Numbered from the stretch's first letter, positions 21,688-34,856 are shown. The stretch: 64,000 bases of DNA from Hirudinaria manillensis (GCA_034509925.1 CM067536.1:4024501-4088500); one strand, 5' to 3'. Notes: generated from the letters alone by a model not told the origin. Program-made: numbers and translations.

Positions 21688-24600
21688 TTAGTGATTTATT
21701 CCAAAATTTTCAAGAGAGAAGTCGCAAAGCCTTTTTTTTACCTCGTTGTCAACATAAGCCTGGCACTCGTAGCACCAGACGGAAAGGTCTGAAAAACTGA
21801 GAACTAGAGGATGTCCTGTTGCGCTGTTGTGTTCCACCATGTGACTATTTCTGAACCTCGAACAATACACCTGAGCACAAGGACACATTAACATATTATA
21901 ATAAAGCATGATAGCATTAATAACTAATATTAATGTTAGTAATACTAATAAACATTGACAATTAGCAGCAGTAGCAAATAGTAGCCTAGGTGAATATCAA
22001 TGGGTTGACTAAACAAAGTCAACCTAACCCTACCTCATTACATCTCAGGCAGATCCAATTCTCAATGGCATCTGAGCATTCAGAACATTCAGCTTTGGTG
22101 TCCACGGTTCCTACAAATGGCTGTTTGAGACAATCCAGGTGTGGACACCAGGTGAGAGGTTGGACGGCATGCAATTGGATAGAATCCTATTTAAAAAAAA
22201 AATGATTACCATGTTGCAATCAACATCAACAAGAACTAACAGAAGCAACAAACAAGATGAAACATTATAAAACTAAATACAAAAAAAACCATTACAAACA
22301 TGAATAAATGAAACAATTATGATAAATGCTGAACAATAATCACAAATGACATCGTTCTAGCAATCCAAATAATTATTCCCAAAGAGTTTATTTTGAAATT
22401 AAAATATTTTTCTTAGCTTTTTATTTTGCTTACCATTTGGAATGAAACAGAGAAGGTCATGATGAAAGAAGTTGTTTGACAATTAGTTGCAGAATTTACA
22501 GTGATGCACAAACACACACATATGCGCACACACACACACACACACACACAAGATCATGAAGTAATGCAGAAGACTTAACATTTAAAATCACAAAGTTTTA
22601 AAAATTTATTCTTTTTAAATTATTCTAAAAATGTTTAAATAATAAAATCAATAATGTAGTAAATCAATATTCGATGTGAAGGAAATTAAAATAGCACGAC
22701 CATCAAAGATTATAAATGACGTCACCATCATCGTCATCGTATCAATATGCTATCATCGTCATATCAATATTTCAATTTCAATTCCGCAAATATTTTAAGT
22801 GCCTTTTTTTATCCAAGTCCTAGGATGCCAAGGCACTGCCAACGCACATTAGGAGAGACATAATCGAGTACAATAAAATGAAATAGTGAGAATAAAAGTC
22901 GATTTAAAAAAAAAATTGCAAAATAAAATTTTTAATTAAGAATAACATTGATTTAAAAAATGAGTCTTTAAATTGGCATGTCATAATCATATTAATATGT
23001 TATCATCAACACAATCATAATCATCACAAATACCTCTCCAAGAGCCAGTTGTGAAAGGATGTCAAGAAATTCATCATCCACGAATGAAACGTTGAACGGT
23101 CCGTTGCTTGCGGCTGCACCTCTGCAGGCAGGTGAAGTTTCATCCGATCGAAGATGTTGTTGCTTTTGTTGCTCCTGCTGCTGTTGTTGTTGTTGCAAAC
23201 TACTTCCTCGAAGATGCCCGAAGGGTTGAGAACTCGACGGGACAGAGGACGAAGGACACGTGACTTCGACGTGCTTCAGTGCTTCTCGAACGACATTCCT
23301 CGACTTTGTGTCGTACTTCATCGACTCCCATCGTTTCGTCTGCTCGTCCAACCACCTCAAGGTGTCGTCTCTTGAAGGCAGATTGGCTGATTCAACAGAT
23401 ATAATAATAATAATTTATATTAATTTATGATTCTGCAATAATTTAAAATTACGAGAAACAACTGAATTGAATTGCACGTACGCAGGTTATATTGAAATAA
23501 CCCACGTTCAAGAAATGCTTTTAATAAACAACGGACCGACCTTGAAATGACAGACTCTTCCAATATTTCCGATGGACGTCAACAACTTCTCTGATCGTCC
23601 TGATGGCTCTGGAAATCAGTTATGATTCAAGTTGATACTTTCATCGCTTCAGAATCACATACTGCTTTGCAATTAAAATAATTAATTAAAGTAATTAATT
23701 AATATCATAATTAATCCATCATTGAAACAAGAAAATGAACTGAACATCATTGATCAACAACAACAACGATAAACAACTTCTTTAAAAGTGAATTGCAGGC
23801 TTAGAAGCTCCTGTGTCAGAAATAAATCAAGATGAAAGAGAACAAACTTTTCGTTGACGATGGACGGACAGACGGAAGTAAGGGGGTCTCCGAGGAGGAC
23901 GGAAACACAGGAAGCGGCAGAAGATGACAAAGCATTCAAGTTGTAGCCACCCTGAAACAGCACAAAAAAAACGTTACAAACATAATAATTAATTCAAATT
24001 AAATAATTTTTAATTGATTGCAACAAAACATATTAATTAATTAAAAATAATTAATAAATAAAATAAAAGTCTAATCATTAACTATTATTATTATTCATAT
24101 TATTGCATTATTCATATTATTATTACATTATCTGCATTAAAAGTAATTTATTAAAAATTAATTAATTAATGGTCAGCAGACTTTGGATTCGAACCTCGAG
24201 AATAAGAACGAGTCGACCATTTGCGAGTGAAGACAACATGTAAGTCATGTGACCAAACATGTCGGGGCTGACGTCGCATCCGCCCTGCAATCAATCGGTT
24301 GTTATTGGGTTCAATCAATCGGTTGTTATTGGATTCAATCAATCGGTTGTTATTGGATTCAATCAATCGGTTGTTATTGGATTCAATCAATTGGTTGTTA
24401 TTGGATTCAATCAATTGGTTGTTATGGGATTCAATCAATCGGTTATTATCAGATTCAATCCATCAGTTGAAATCAAATTTAATCAAGATGCTGACATTGG
24501 CTCATATTTAAATTAACTTGATATCTTTAAAGAACTTAAAAAGTCTAATCATTAACTATTATTATTATTATTATATTATTGCATTATTCATATTATTATT

Positions 24601-24999
24601 ACATTATCTGCATGAAGTTAAACATAGCATGAATAATAAAATGCCACCATTTAGCAAAGAATTTCAGCAATTTCTTTTTTAAATACAAATTCTAAATACA
24701 CGATATTCATTAAAACAACTGAAAACATAATAATATAACACATAATACATAATAATAATAATAATAATAATAATAAACATTGTAACTTGTAATATTCAAC
24801 TCACAAGCGGATCACCCGCTGCAGCATCAAAACCCGCGGACACCAAAACCAGGTCGGGACAGAACTGTTGGTCATTTTTTTAGGATTTAAAATTTAAAAA
24901 AAAAAACACAAATTTAAACTAATATTAACATTACAAATTACTTAATGTAGAAGTAATTATCCTCATTAATATATTGGTGAACAATTATTATTGTTATTA

Positions 25000-25081
<82 letters not shown>

Positions 25082-28000
25082 ATTAAGTCCTCCAGCCTCA
25101 TAAGCAACAGGCATGATGATCTGCTGAAAAGCTGCCATGTACTCTGCATCTCCCTGACGCCTCTGAAATTATTTAATAACTGACATCACTATCAACACCA
25201 TCGATCACAATCCATGATAAGGATCAGGATTATTTGTGACTATAATGTTTTTAAATTGATTAATTAATATTAAAAACCAATTAATTAAAATGCAGACAAT
25301 ATGTGTGGCCACATCAAAGAAGCCTTATCAAAAAACAACTTGATTGACACAAACAAAGGAAAACACAATGTATGTAATATAATATAATCAGTACATAATA
25401 TCAATAATAAACATAATAAACACAATAATAATAATAATAAACATAATATCAATATATTGTGATACACGTGTATCGCGATACAAACCTTTGGCCATGGAAT
25501 GTTGATGTTGAATCCAACTCCTTCACCTTCTCCTACCTGATCCATTGAATTCTCGTCTCCGATCGGATAAAAGTTTCCTCCATCTCTTCGGTGAATTGAA
25601 ATCACCAGCACGCTGCATTCAACAACAACAACAACATTATCATTAAGTTCACAATCACAAATTAGTCTTTAAAGCCATAACAAGGTAGGATAGAAGCACA
25701 CGATACTGGAGAAATACATGATACCGGAGAAACACATGCTACTAGAGATACACTTGATGCTGGAATAACATATGATACTAGAGAAACACATAGTCAGCGT
25801 AACTAGGTTAGAAATAATTAGGACTATGTCTGATCAGTTCACTGAGTTGCACGATTAACATAATTTATTCAAAAGAAAAAAAATTTGCTACGATTGGTCG
25901 GTTAGAGTTAACGACCTCGGATCGGAATAAAATGCTTGTTGCGTTCCGTTTCCATGGTGAACGTCCCAGTCCACAATCAGGATCCTGTGTTGTTGAATGA
26001 TGGATTTATGTTTATTTAAGTTTTATTTTCAAAAGTCCAATGACAATTATTTACAGAGGTCCAACAACAATTACATATTACATCATCACAATTATATTAT
26101 ATTTTATTTTAACTAAATTTCTTAAATTAATTCTTAAAATGCTACAAAAATCATCAACATTAGAGCAAACATCTCATACAACAATATGGCTGCAGTTCCG
26201 ATGCAACTCACCTTTTCAAGTTGTGTTCTTTTTGGCAATGTCTGGCTGCTATGGCAACGGTGTTGAAGAAACAGAAACCATTCGCTTGATTTCTTTCTGC
26301 ATGATGTCCGGGTGGCCTGTGCAACCAAAACATTAGTTCCGTTGTCACCACCAATCATCACCAACATTCTCATCATCATTATCATCATCTCGTATGGCAT
26401 CAACTTCATAAAACATTCTTTCGATTGTACCCAAATGGCATTGCTAATAACGTTATTACTGTTGTCATCATCATCATCATCACCATCAGCATCATCATCG
26501 TCGTCATCACAATCATCACCATGTAATTAGTAATCCTATAAATCTCACCTCACAACAGCAAATCCATTCCTACTCTGAAATATTAAACAAAGACTTTAAA
26601 GAAGCAAATATTCAGAATTAGTATTTGAACGAGCAAACTTTGCATGGCAGGTTTGTTGGAGTCTAGCAAGATATTAAGAATAAAATAATAAAAACAATCT
26701 TTAAGTAAAATTATCAAATAAAAACATCAAAATGGCAAGAATAAATCAATAAATAAATAAATCAATAAATCAATAAATAAATAAATCAATAAATAAATAA
26801 ACATGATCAATAAGAGGCACCAACCTTCCCGCTAATGACTTCATCAAGTACATTGAGGGCACAACCCACAGCCACAGATGCACATTCGAAGGTCGACTAA
26901 CGAATTAAATTTATTAAATTTTTATGCAAGTCCAGCTAAGAAAGTGGCAAGAAGTGCTCACATTCAGTATTTTTAACAAATTATTACTTAATAAATAGCA
27001 AATAAATAAATTAACAAGTTATTACTTAATAAATAGTTTATTTATTAATATTTAATAAATACTTCATTTATTAACGACTCCCTCAAAACAAACTCCTCAC
27101 CCTGCTCAAGTAGATGGATCTGATGACCGACAGGTCAGACTGAGACAATTCTTCCAACTCCTCCACGTCAAGTTTCGACCAACCTTCCACTTCCTTGATG
27201 TATTCCATGCTGATAAGTCATGTAGTTGTCATTGAGACATTAAAGTCCATGTTAGGCAATCATTACCATCACTTAGTTACTTAATAATTTAATTCATAAT
27301 GATGATGATAGAATAATAATAATTATTATTATTATTTTATTGGAAACATTTAAAAGGCACGAAATGAAAACTCACTCATGCACGAGATTCAATTCTTCAA
27401 GTGTTGCCTTCCTGCTCTTAAAGTAATAATAATAAATAAATATATAATGAGAGATGATGATGATAATAATATATTGATAATAAGAATAATGATATGCGAT
27501 GATAATTACCAACCAATATAAATCACACACCTGTATTAGTTTACACCTCTCCAACATGTTCAATTCCTCCAGTCTCTTCATGATCCTCTTGATTCTTTCA
27601 GGTTGTTCAGGATGACTCCTTAGCAAATGATTGTAATTGAATATAATTATTATTAAATATAACTGTAATTTAATATATTTTTTTTTTGAGTTTATGAGTT
27701 TATTGAACAAACAGTTATGTACACAAACGAAACAAATGAAACTTAAAATACAAAATAAACTCATAGGGTCAGTCTTAAGGAAGCGCAAGCTTCCGCTAAA
27801 CAGACTGGCCCTGGAAATCATAATATATATAAATACAACCATGTAAACTCAAACAGCTCTCACTAGATGAGATTTATACAATTTCTTAAACAATAAAAAC
27901 AATAATTCAAAAGAACATGAATGTAAACAACTTAACTCCCTAATTGAATGTGGTATAGAGGTATATAATCTGGGACCGTATTAAATATAATTTTAATCGA

Positions 28001-31000
28001 ATATATTTGTAATATAAAATAAAATATATTGTAATCGGTTTACAATTTATATTAATATTTCCTTGAATGACTGGTTGGCAAGAATAAATAAAATTGAAAA
28101 TTAATTCAATTTAAATGCGACAGATTTACTCGCGGGAATGAAAATATAAATGCCAATTTACATTTTTATTTAAAACAAATATAGGAACGAACCCCGAGAT
28201 TTGTTTGTGTTGGAGCATCAGATCGTCATAAGCGATGCAAGTCCTAAAAGATGAAGTTGGAATCTAATTTAAAATCGCTTTATCACCAAATTCGTTAATT
28301 TCTTAATTTTAATTAGTGACTTTGTTGTTAAAGTATTTTAAACTTATTCTTGTTTTATTATAAAATAACGACTTATAAAATAAAGATTAAAACTATTTTT
28401 ATCAAAAAAATAATTAACAAAGATAAACAAAATTATTGTAAAGAAAAAAAGCATTGATTTTTTGCCTTTCAAGCCTAAGTTGTATCCTATGACATGGATT
28501 AATCATTTGACACATAATAAGCATTGCATGAATAATGAAGCAGTCCTAGGATGTAAATATAATTAATATAATAAATAAAATTAAATATAATAAAAATTAA
28601 CATAAAATAGTCATTCAGACCTGTTTGGGGGCAGGATGAGTGCAGTTCTTTGAATCAATTCCTCCAATTCCAAGTCAAACTTTTCAATCTCCTCGTTTGA
28701 CATTTTTTCAAAAGCATTCAATTCGTAAACATCTTCGGGTCCCAAGACGTCAGCAAACGTCACGTCCCTGTGTAAAATGACATCAATTTAAAGCTTTAAA
28801 CTAGGGCCAAATTTAAAAATGGATTATAATGTGTATATTATAATTAGATTATAATGATTATAATGTCCAGGTCAATGTCAATAAATGTTGAATGCTGAAG
28901 ATAATATAAGAAAAATATTTACAATAATTAATGCACAAATATGCAGTAAACAAATGGTTGGCTAAATCCTTTGTGACACAAGATTAAAGATAAAATTAAT
29001 TTTATTTAAATTTTAAAAAAAAAGAAAATAACAAAGAAAATGACTCTTTGGGGGTAGTCACATCCAAAGACTGCAAAGCCTCATTTGGAGGGATCGAGTC
29101 GTCTGCTTGAAACTGAAGGCATCTCCAGAATGGTCTCAAAACTCTGATTGAATTCAAAATGCTCTCTTTTGTGCTGAAATTTGTTTTTTTTTATTTTTAA
29201 CATTATTTCCAAAGAAATGATTTTATTTTTCATTTTAATTCCATGGTGTTGCAGGCATAGAGATGTTTCCAGATAAATAATGATTATTGATGTGATGTTT
29301 ATTAGATTATTTTGTAATAATCAATTTATTTCACAAATCACCACTGACCTTTCCAGTGGAGGGTCAAGGGGTGAAAGCTGAGGACAGGGGTCATCAAGCA
29401 GGGTCTTCAGGGTCAAAGCAGTGCACTCTGCAAGCGACTTGAGACAGTATCCTCCCTAAGTTAAAAAACTTGAATGACACCATATTATTTAACCAGTGAT
29501 GCATTATTCAAATGATGATCAGATCATCCATCGAGCACAGTATTTTCTGTAAAAATACACAGAAGCAAAGATCAATTGGCAAACCTCAAAAATAAAGCAA
29601 ATCTTTCTGGTGATTTCCTTCAACATGTGCGTCAGGTGAGCAAAACATGCAGGTGTGACACGATTCAAACTCTTAAACATTAACCAATTTATAATAATTT
29701 ATTTTATTTACTTTTTAATAATTATCAAGCTTAACAAGTTATAATATCAAGTTAACCAATTTATACAAGTTAACCAATTTGCAAAAATAATACAAATGTA
29801 ATGTAAACACATTGTTCAGTTCAACTCAAAAGATTAAATGACAAAAATGGCTAATTGTAAATTATGTTGCCAATTTCATTTTAATTATATAAATGAATTA
29901 AGATGATAATTACAAACTAATACCATATGATTTACGTTAATTAATTGCAAACTTGCAATAATAGCATTAATTAATATTTTTAAAAAAAGACATTCTTGAT
30001 GCCATTCTTGTGCCCTTTTCTAATGCCTGTTATTTTATAAAGTTACTTAATTACAAAGTCATTATAAAATGAATACATTACAAGTGGCATTATTTATTAA
30101 TAATATATATATAAATAAGAGTATTAATATTAATATCATTTAAATATTATAATGACATTAAACCTCTGGATCTCCTAAAGCAGCATCGAATCCACAGGAA
30201 ACCAGCACCAGTTCTGGTTGAAACTTCAAAAAAATTATCGAAAAAGTGTTTTAAAAAGTTTTAAAAACTTAATTTTAAGTCTTAAGAACTTAATTTCATT
30301 TTAATTTTAATTTTACCTCAAATGCTATTGGCATCAAAATCTGTTGGAAAATGGCCATGTAATCACCATCTTTTAGACCGGTCTGTTATGCAGAATACAT
30401 CCAAGTATAGACGTTACATCGATCAGATGATATCAAGCATTTAGATAAAAAAATATATATAATGGTACATTTATATAACAACAAGGTATTTGTATGCAAT
30501 AAATAATTAATGAGAACGCATTAGCATTAAGAATAATTGTATGCGTACAAATCAAACGACTAGGAAACCTCATTGATTGGGACATTGATGTTGTAGCCCC
30601 TCCCCTCCTCTGAACCTACGAAGTCATAATCAGATTGGCGAAGGTTTGGCCAGAACTTGCCGTGTTCATAGCGGTGGCAGGAAAAGTACAGAACTCTAAA
30701 AGGATGAGTGAAAATAATTAATTAATTAATTAAAATAATATTATTAATGTACTAATGTAAATAGGCAAAACATTTAAGAACCGAAATGGTATTGCTTTAA
30801 ACAATAATTCATTTGATAATACTGGTTTGTGAAATGGCATAAATTTAAAATGTATACTAACTATGTGTATAGCATTAGTCGGATAAGTTAAGAATTGATT
30901 ATAAATAAAATATGATACTTAAAGATAATATAATAAAATCAAATAAACTATTATCTAAACATCAAAACATTCTCATTATTATTATTAACTATTAACTAAC

Positions 31001-32890
31001 TATTATTATTATCAGCTATTATTATTAAGAATTGCTATTAATTGCTATTAAGAATTATCATTACTATTACAAAACCACACAAACTAATGTAAATCCTACT
31101 AACCTCGGGTCATCATAAAACATAGACTGAGTCCCCTGCCCGTGATGGACGTCCCAATCCACGATGAGGATCTTCTCGACTCCGTGTTTTGTGCGAGCAT
31201 GCGCGGCTGCCAAAGCCACGTTGTTGAGGTAGCAGTAGCCATTTGCCTCGTCCTTCATTGCATGGTGACCAGGAGGTCTTTTGGGTAATTTATAAATTAT
31301 ACATTATTATTAATAATTGTTATTATTATTATTAAATTATAAACTGAAATGTTAAATTATATAACTTCAAATATTAAATTATAAATTCAAAAATTAAATT
31401 ATAAATTCAAATATTAAATTGTACATGTTCAGTTAAAATATATAATCAAATATGAAATTGATTTCCTTTTTTATATTATTTCATTGAGAAATAAATTTAT
31501 AAACATTTCAAATATTTCAGTCAGAATCTAACACAATATCAACTATGGAAATGGTGATTGAAATTGATCCATAGTATATGCAATTATTATTATTATTATT
31601 ATTATTACTGTTAGCGATATTTATTATTGTTGTAAATAAATAATATTAAAACACCTGATGATGGCAAACGATGACTGAACCTAAAAATAAGAATCTTTCA
31701 ATTACTTGGAATAATTTAAAATTCAAACAAATGCTTGTGGATCCCTTATTTAATGAATAATTTGGAAAGCAGTTGCTAAAGTTACCTGATTAATATCTAA
31801 TTGATATTATAAATAGTATTTCACATTTTTATTATTTATATATTCTAGTTTCAAATGTGTCAATGAAAACACCTTAAGCATATAATAAGATGTTTTAGTA
31901 AAACATGCAACCAGCAAATACTTAATAAAACCAACCTAAAATGCCAACATCATTTATTAACCTCAATTATAAAATAAACTTTGTAAACATGCATTCATTG
32001 GAACTGAATTTAACTTATTGAAAAGTGTGTAAATAGATGTTAAATATCAACTTGTTAATAATGAATATGCAAATATGCAAATAATCTAAATAAAAACATG
32101 TCAACAAACCTCTTCACTCAGAACGCTTTCCACTGCTTCAATGGCACAACCAGCTGACAACATTGCCGCATCAAATGATTTCTGATATAGTTTGATAAGT
32201 GTCACAACAAAGTGTTAAAGTATTCGCTAAAGTCATAACAATTAATGTTGATTTGATTAAATATTTCATTAAAAGTAGAAAATTCTCACAGGATGGAAAT
32301 AAATGCCATCAAACTTCATGGACAAATTCTTCAACTGCTCTTCACTCATGTGAGTGGTTTGTTCGAGCATTTGAAAATATTCTTCGCTGTGCATTCTCAA
32401 AACTTCATCTTTTCTAGCTCTTCTGGGCTTAAAATTTTAAATAACTTCAACAAACTTATCATTTGTAAATTTAAAGATCTGTGATTTCATCATTGATTAG
32501 GTAAGATTATTGGGAATTTGATGTCACAATTCATATAAAATTCATATGTCATAGCAAGTCAGAAATGTCAGAAAATTATGTCAGAATAATTCAGTGATCA
32601 TTAAACAATCTTTTGAATAACATTGAAAAATAACATTAAGGAGCAAACCTTAATGGTATGGCATCTATCAACCAAGCCATAGTATTTGCACCTATCTAAA
32701 GGTTTTCTTAGCCTATCGGGGCATTCGGGATAATCTGGTACCCATAAATGATGGTAAGAAGTCATTTGTTCGTCGTAAACCAACCCAACCTTTGGACATC
32801 TGGAATGTTAAAAGAACTGAGATGTTTGAAAAAATATGATTTTTTAGGTAACTAGAAAATCATTATCATATCTGACTTGTTATCATTCAT
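21688..32890 (-). CDS. HDAC6: Histone deacetylase 6, two deacetylase domains plus ZnF-UBP
   Basis: Thirty coding exons (high to low): 32890-32877, 32799-32649, 32427-32290, 32181-32110, 31680-31655, 31277-31104, 30695-30569, 30382-30317, 30223-30164, 29671-29585, 29455-29349, 29173-29045 (end uncertain), 28767-28621, 28243-28193, 27618-27531, 27416-27376, 27209-27101, 26896-26825, 26574-26549, 26316-26212, 25984-25916, 25612-25486, 25162-25097, 24864-24805, 24284-24195, 23951-23848, 23608-23541, 23386-23034, 22186-22034, 21870-21688; about 1020 aa (human 1215). DAC1: GLVYDEQM start, RPPGHH about 134-139, [22 protein letters not shown]2: RPPGHH about 562-567, [19 protein letters not shown]. 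Both keep the catalytic His pair, zinc Asp/His and Tyr. A linker has a short poly-Gln. The ZnF-UBP (about 910-1020) has [32 protein letters not shown]6 deacetylates tubulin in the cytoplasm and binds ubiquitin C-termini. The last exon may instead splice at 21742. Confidence 0.93.
22508..22550. repeat. (CA)n microsatellite in HDAC6 intron
   Basis: CA dinucleotide run with short TATGCG interruptions. Confidence 0.85.
24288..24486. repeat. 24-bp minisatellite abutting an HDAC6 splice acceptor
   Basis: About eight tandem copies of a 24-bp unit (core TCAATCAATCGGTTGTTATT), decaying to the right. It starts at the 3' splice site of the minus-strand HDAC6 exon 24284-24195, so the acceptor AG is formed at the array edge. 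Confidence 0.9.
24984..25082. repeat. (ATT)n microsatellite in HDAC6 intron
   Basis: About 100 bp of ATT with few interruptions, immediately downstream (on the minus strand) of HDAC6 exon 25162-25097. Confidence 0.9.
26740..26802. repeat. AATAAATC simple repeat in HDAC6 intron
   Basis: Tandem AATAAATC / AATA units. Confidence 0.8.
27678..27978 (-). mobile_element. Probable 3' end of a non-LTR retrotransposon in an HDAC6 intron
   Basis: On the minus strand this roughly 300-bp segment ends with AATAAACTCATAAACTC followed by A10 (T10 at 27678-27687 on +), i.e. a poly(A) signal and tail. It contains a short palindrome around 27780-27795 (GCGCAAGCTTCCGC). Upstream is a short open tail that ends at a stop ([11 protein letters not shown]), of the kind left at the end of a reverse-transcriptase frame. 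A TTATATTTAATA string occurs on both sides, possibly a target-site duplication. It is a truncated copy with no intact gene, and could also be a processed transcript of another kind. Confidence 0.45.
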
Positions 32891-33389
32891 TTCGCCGACG
32901 AATAGCTCAAACGTTGCCCCTAGTGAATAAAACGAATCTTTAAAAACCGCTGAGCAAGCCTCAGCATGCTTATTTATTTTGGTCCTGAATTGTTTGGCTG
33001 AGAAAATTTAAATTTGTGCAGTCAGTATTATTAAAGGAAATAACGTCTTTAATAATTTAAGTAGCTTATGTTAGTTTATATTGTAATATATATTATTGTT
33101 ATAATTCGTCTCCTCTTTTAATTTGGCACGAGTTCAGAAACATAATGCAATTGGAGTTTGAAAAACAATTATTTCAGAAAAATTCGACTGCTTAATTTAC
33201 TATTTTGTAAGGCAACGTATTATTCATATTTTTAGTTGACCGGCAAACTATAAATAATTTTTTAAACAGATATTATTCCCGCCTGGTCTGTTTATTGGTA
33301 TTGTTTATCCTTTGCTAACTCGACCGAAGGTTCTCGCATAATAACGTAATACTCGGTCTTATAAAGAAGTGGCGGATTAAATTTCAAAT
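32891..33389. promoter_or_regulatory. Divergent promoter region between HDAC6 and ASF1
   Basis: The two start codons face away from each other across 499 bp with no other gene. A TATAAA occurs at 33360-33365, only 25 bp before the ASF1 ATG, probably too close to act as the TATA box of a normal 5' UTR. Confidence 0.5.
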
Positions 33390-34534
33390 ATGGCAAAAGT
33401 AAATATTTGCAATGTTGTCGTCAAGGACAATCCCTGCCCTTTTTTCCGGCCATTCCAATTCGAAATTACATTTGAATGTTTGGAGGGCTTAGAAGAAGGT
33501 AAGAGTAACGGGCTGCAAAACGTTAACATCAGTATTGTACGATGACGTATAATTTCTTATCAGATCTGGAATGGAAAATTATATACGTGGGTTCAGCTGA
33601 AAGTGAAGCTTATGATCAAGTGCTTGATACAGTTGTTGTTGGACCTCTCTGTGGTGGAAGACACATGTTTGTCTTTGAGGTAATGTTTTCGAGTTTTTAA
33701 AGATTATAAATATATATTGGGGGCTTTATCAGGCTACCTTTCTGGTTTGAAAATTATAAATTAGCTATATGATAAATTATTGGCAACTTTTCTATTCCAG
33801 GCTGACCCACCCGAGCCTTCAAAAATTCCTCGTGAAGATGCTGTTGGAGTTACAGTTGTGCTCTTGACATGCTCATACAGGAAAGCTGAGTTCATCAGGG
33901 TTGGATATTATGTCAATAATGAATATTTTGACCCTGAGTTGAAGGAAAACCCACCAGCAGAACCAGATTTTGAAAAGGTAATCATTGTGAAATTAAATCC
34001 CATTTCATTTGCGACCTTTGATTTACTTAAATTTAGTGAATTTTTTGTTTCTTTTCTTTATTTGTCTTAAATCTTTCTATTTTTAAGTCACTTTGCTTTT
34101 TATTGATTTGATTTCTGAACATATTGTTAGGTTATCCTAATTTGCAACTTACCTAGTTAACTGCTAGAAGCAGCATCAACAATTTATCAGGATTAATTTA
34201 TTTAATTAACTTTGAAAAGCATCATTTTGCCACGTCTCAATTAGAAAATGTTGTTGCAATTTCACAGCTCCAGAGGAACATCTTAGCAACATGTCCGAGG
34301 GTCACGAGGTTCAAAATCAATTGGGGAGAAGCGGATTCAGAGAACGTCGCTCCTCTCTACAACCCAGAAAACGAGTCCAACCAAGTCGGAGTATCTGCCG
34401 AGAACTCGAGCGACAAACAGTACAATCCCGACACCAGACTCTTGGCTCAAAGTGCAAACGGTTCCGACGAGGAAGACGAGAGCCAATCCATGAAGGACGC
34501 CACCGAAAACGTCGAACCCATGGCCCTCGGATGA
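33390..34534 (+). CDS. ASF1: Histone chaperone ASF1
   Basis: Four exons, 33390-33498, 33564-33679, 33801-33977 and 34268-34534, giving 222 residues. The N-terminal 155 residues are the conserved ASF1 immunoglobulin-like core: MAKVNICNVVV start, PFQFEITFECLE, DLEWKIIYVGSAESE, YDQVL, GRHMFVFEADPP, AVGVTVVLLTCSYR, EFIRVGYYVNNEY, ENPPAEPDFEK, LQRNILATCPRVTRFKINW. ASF1 binds H3-H4 and hands it to CAF-1 or HIRA during nucleosome assembly in the nucleus. The tail (about 65 residues) is acidic and Ser/Asn-rich, as usual in the family, and poorly conserved. Divergent from HDAC6, convergent with DRC4. Confidence 0.97.
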
Positions 34535-34856
34535 GTTTCCTTTCGTGGATGACAAAACCAAAAGTGTCTTCTGGCAGAAGATGGATTGTATTTTTTTGTT
34601 GGTGACGATTATTTTCCAACGATTTCTCGTTTCCAGTCCTGCTTCTATCGGTTCGCACGTTTTCCGTGCATTTTCTTAGAAGGTTGATTGTGCGACATAA
34701 ATCAATAAATTTCTTCATAAAACTTATTCGTAAAGTAATGTAATGCAATGACAACCTGGTAGAACCTGTTACAAAATCATATAACTCATTGTACATGGTA
34801 CAAGCACATTCACCGTGAGTCTGTAAAGTCAAGGTCGCTTTTTCTTGTCGAGCATG
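34535..34856. other. Convergent 3' UTR region of ASF1 and DRC4
   Basis: 322 bp between the two stop codons. An AATAAA at 34704-34709 (+) can serve ASF1. I saw no perfect AATAAA on the minus strand for DRC4 here. Confidence 0.5.

Noticed and set aside
21742-21742. Extra HDAC6 exon after 21742
   Set aside because: GAG followed by GTAAAA could be a donor, but reading on in frame gives a plausible short C-terminus and stop at 21690-21688, and I found no further exon with ZnF-UBP similarity. Left as uncertain in the HDAC6 entry.
24288-24486. CRISPR-like short repeats
   Set aside because: 24-bp units are directly adjacent with no unique spacers, inside an HDAC6 intron: a minisatellite.
24938-25138. 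Poly-Ile frame continuing the HDAC6 exon through (ATT)n
   Set aside because: The DAC fold needs the next exon at 24864; the Ile run is the microsatellite translated. An intron start at 25096 is far more likely.
33360-33365. TATA box for ASF1
   Set aside because: TATAAA lies only 25 bp before the start codon, leaving no room for a normal 5' UTR.
34291-34832. Alternative frames on both strands over the last ASF1 exon
   Set aside because: The ASF1 frame (LQRNILATCPRVTRFKINW and acidic tail) explains the region; the others are shadows.
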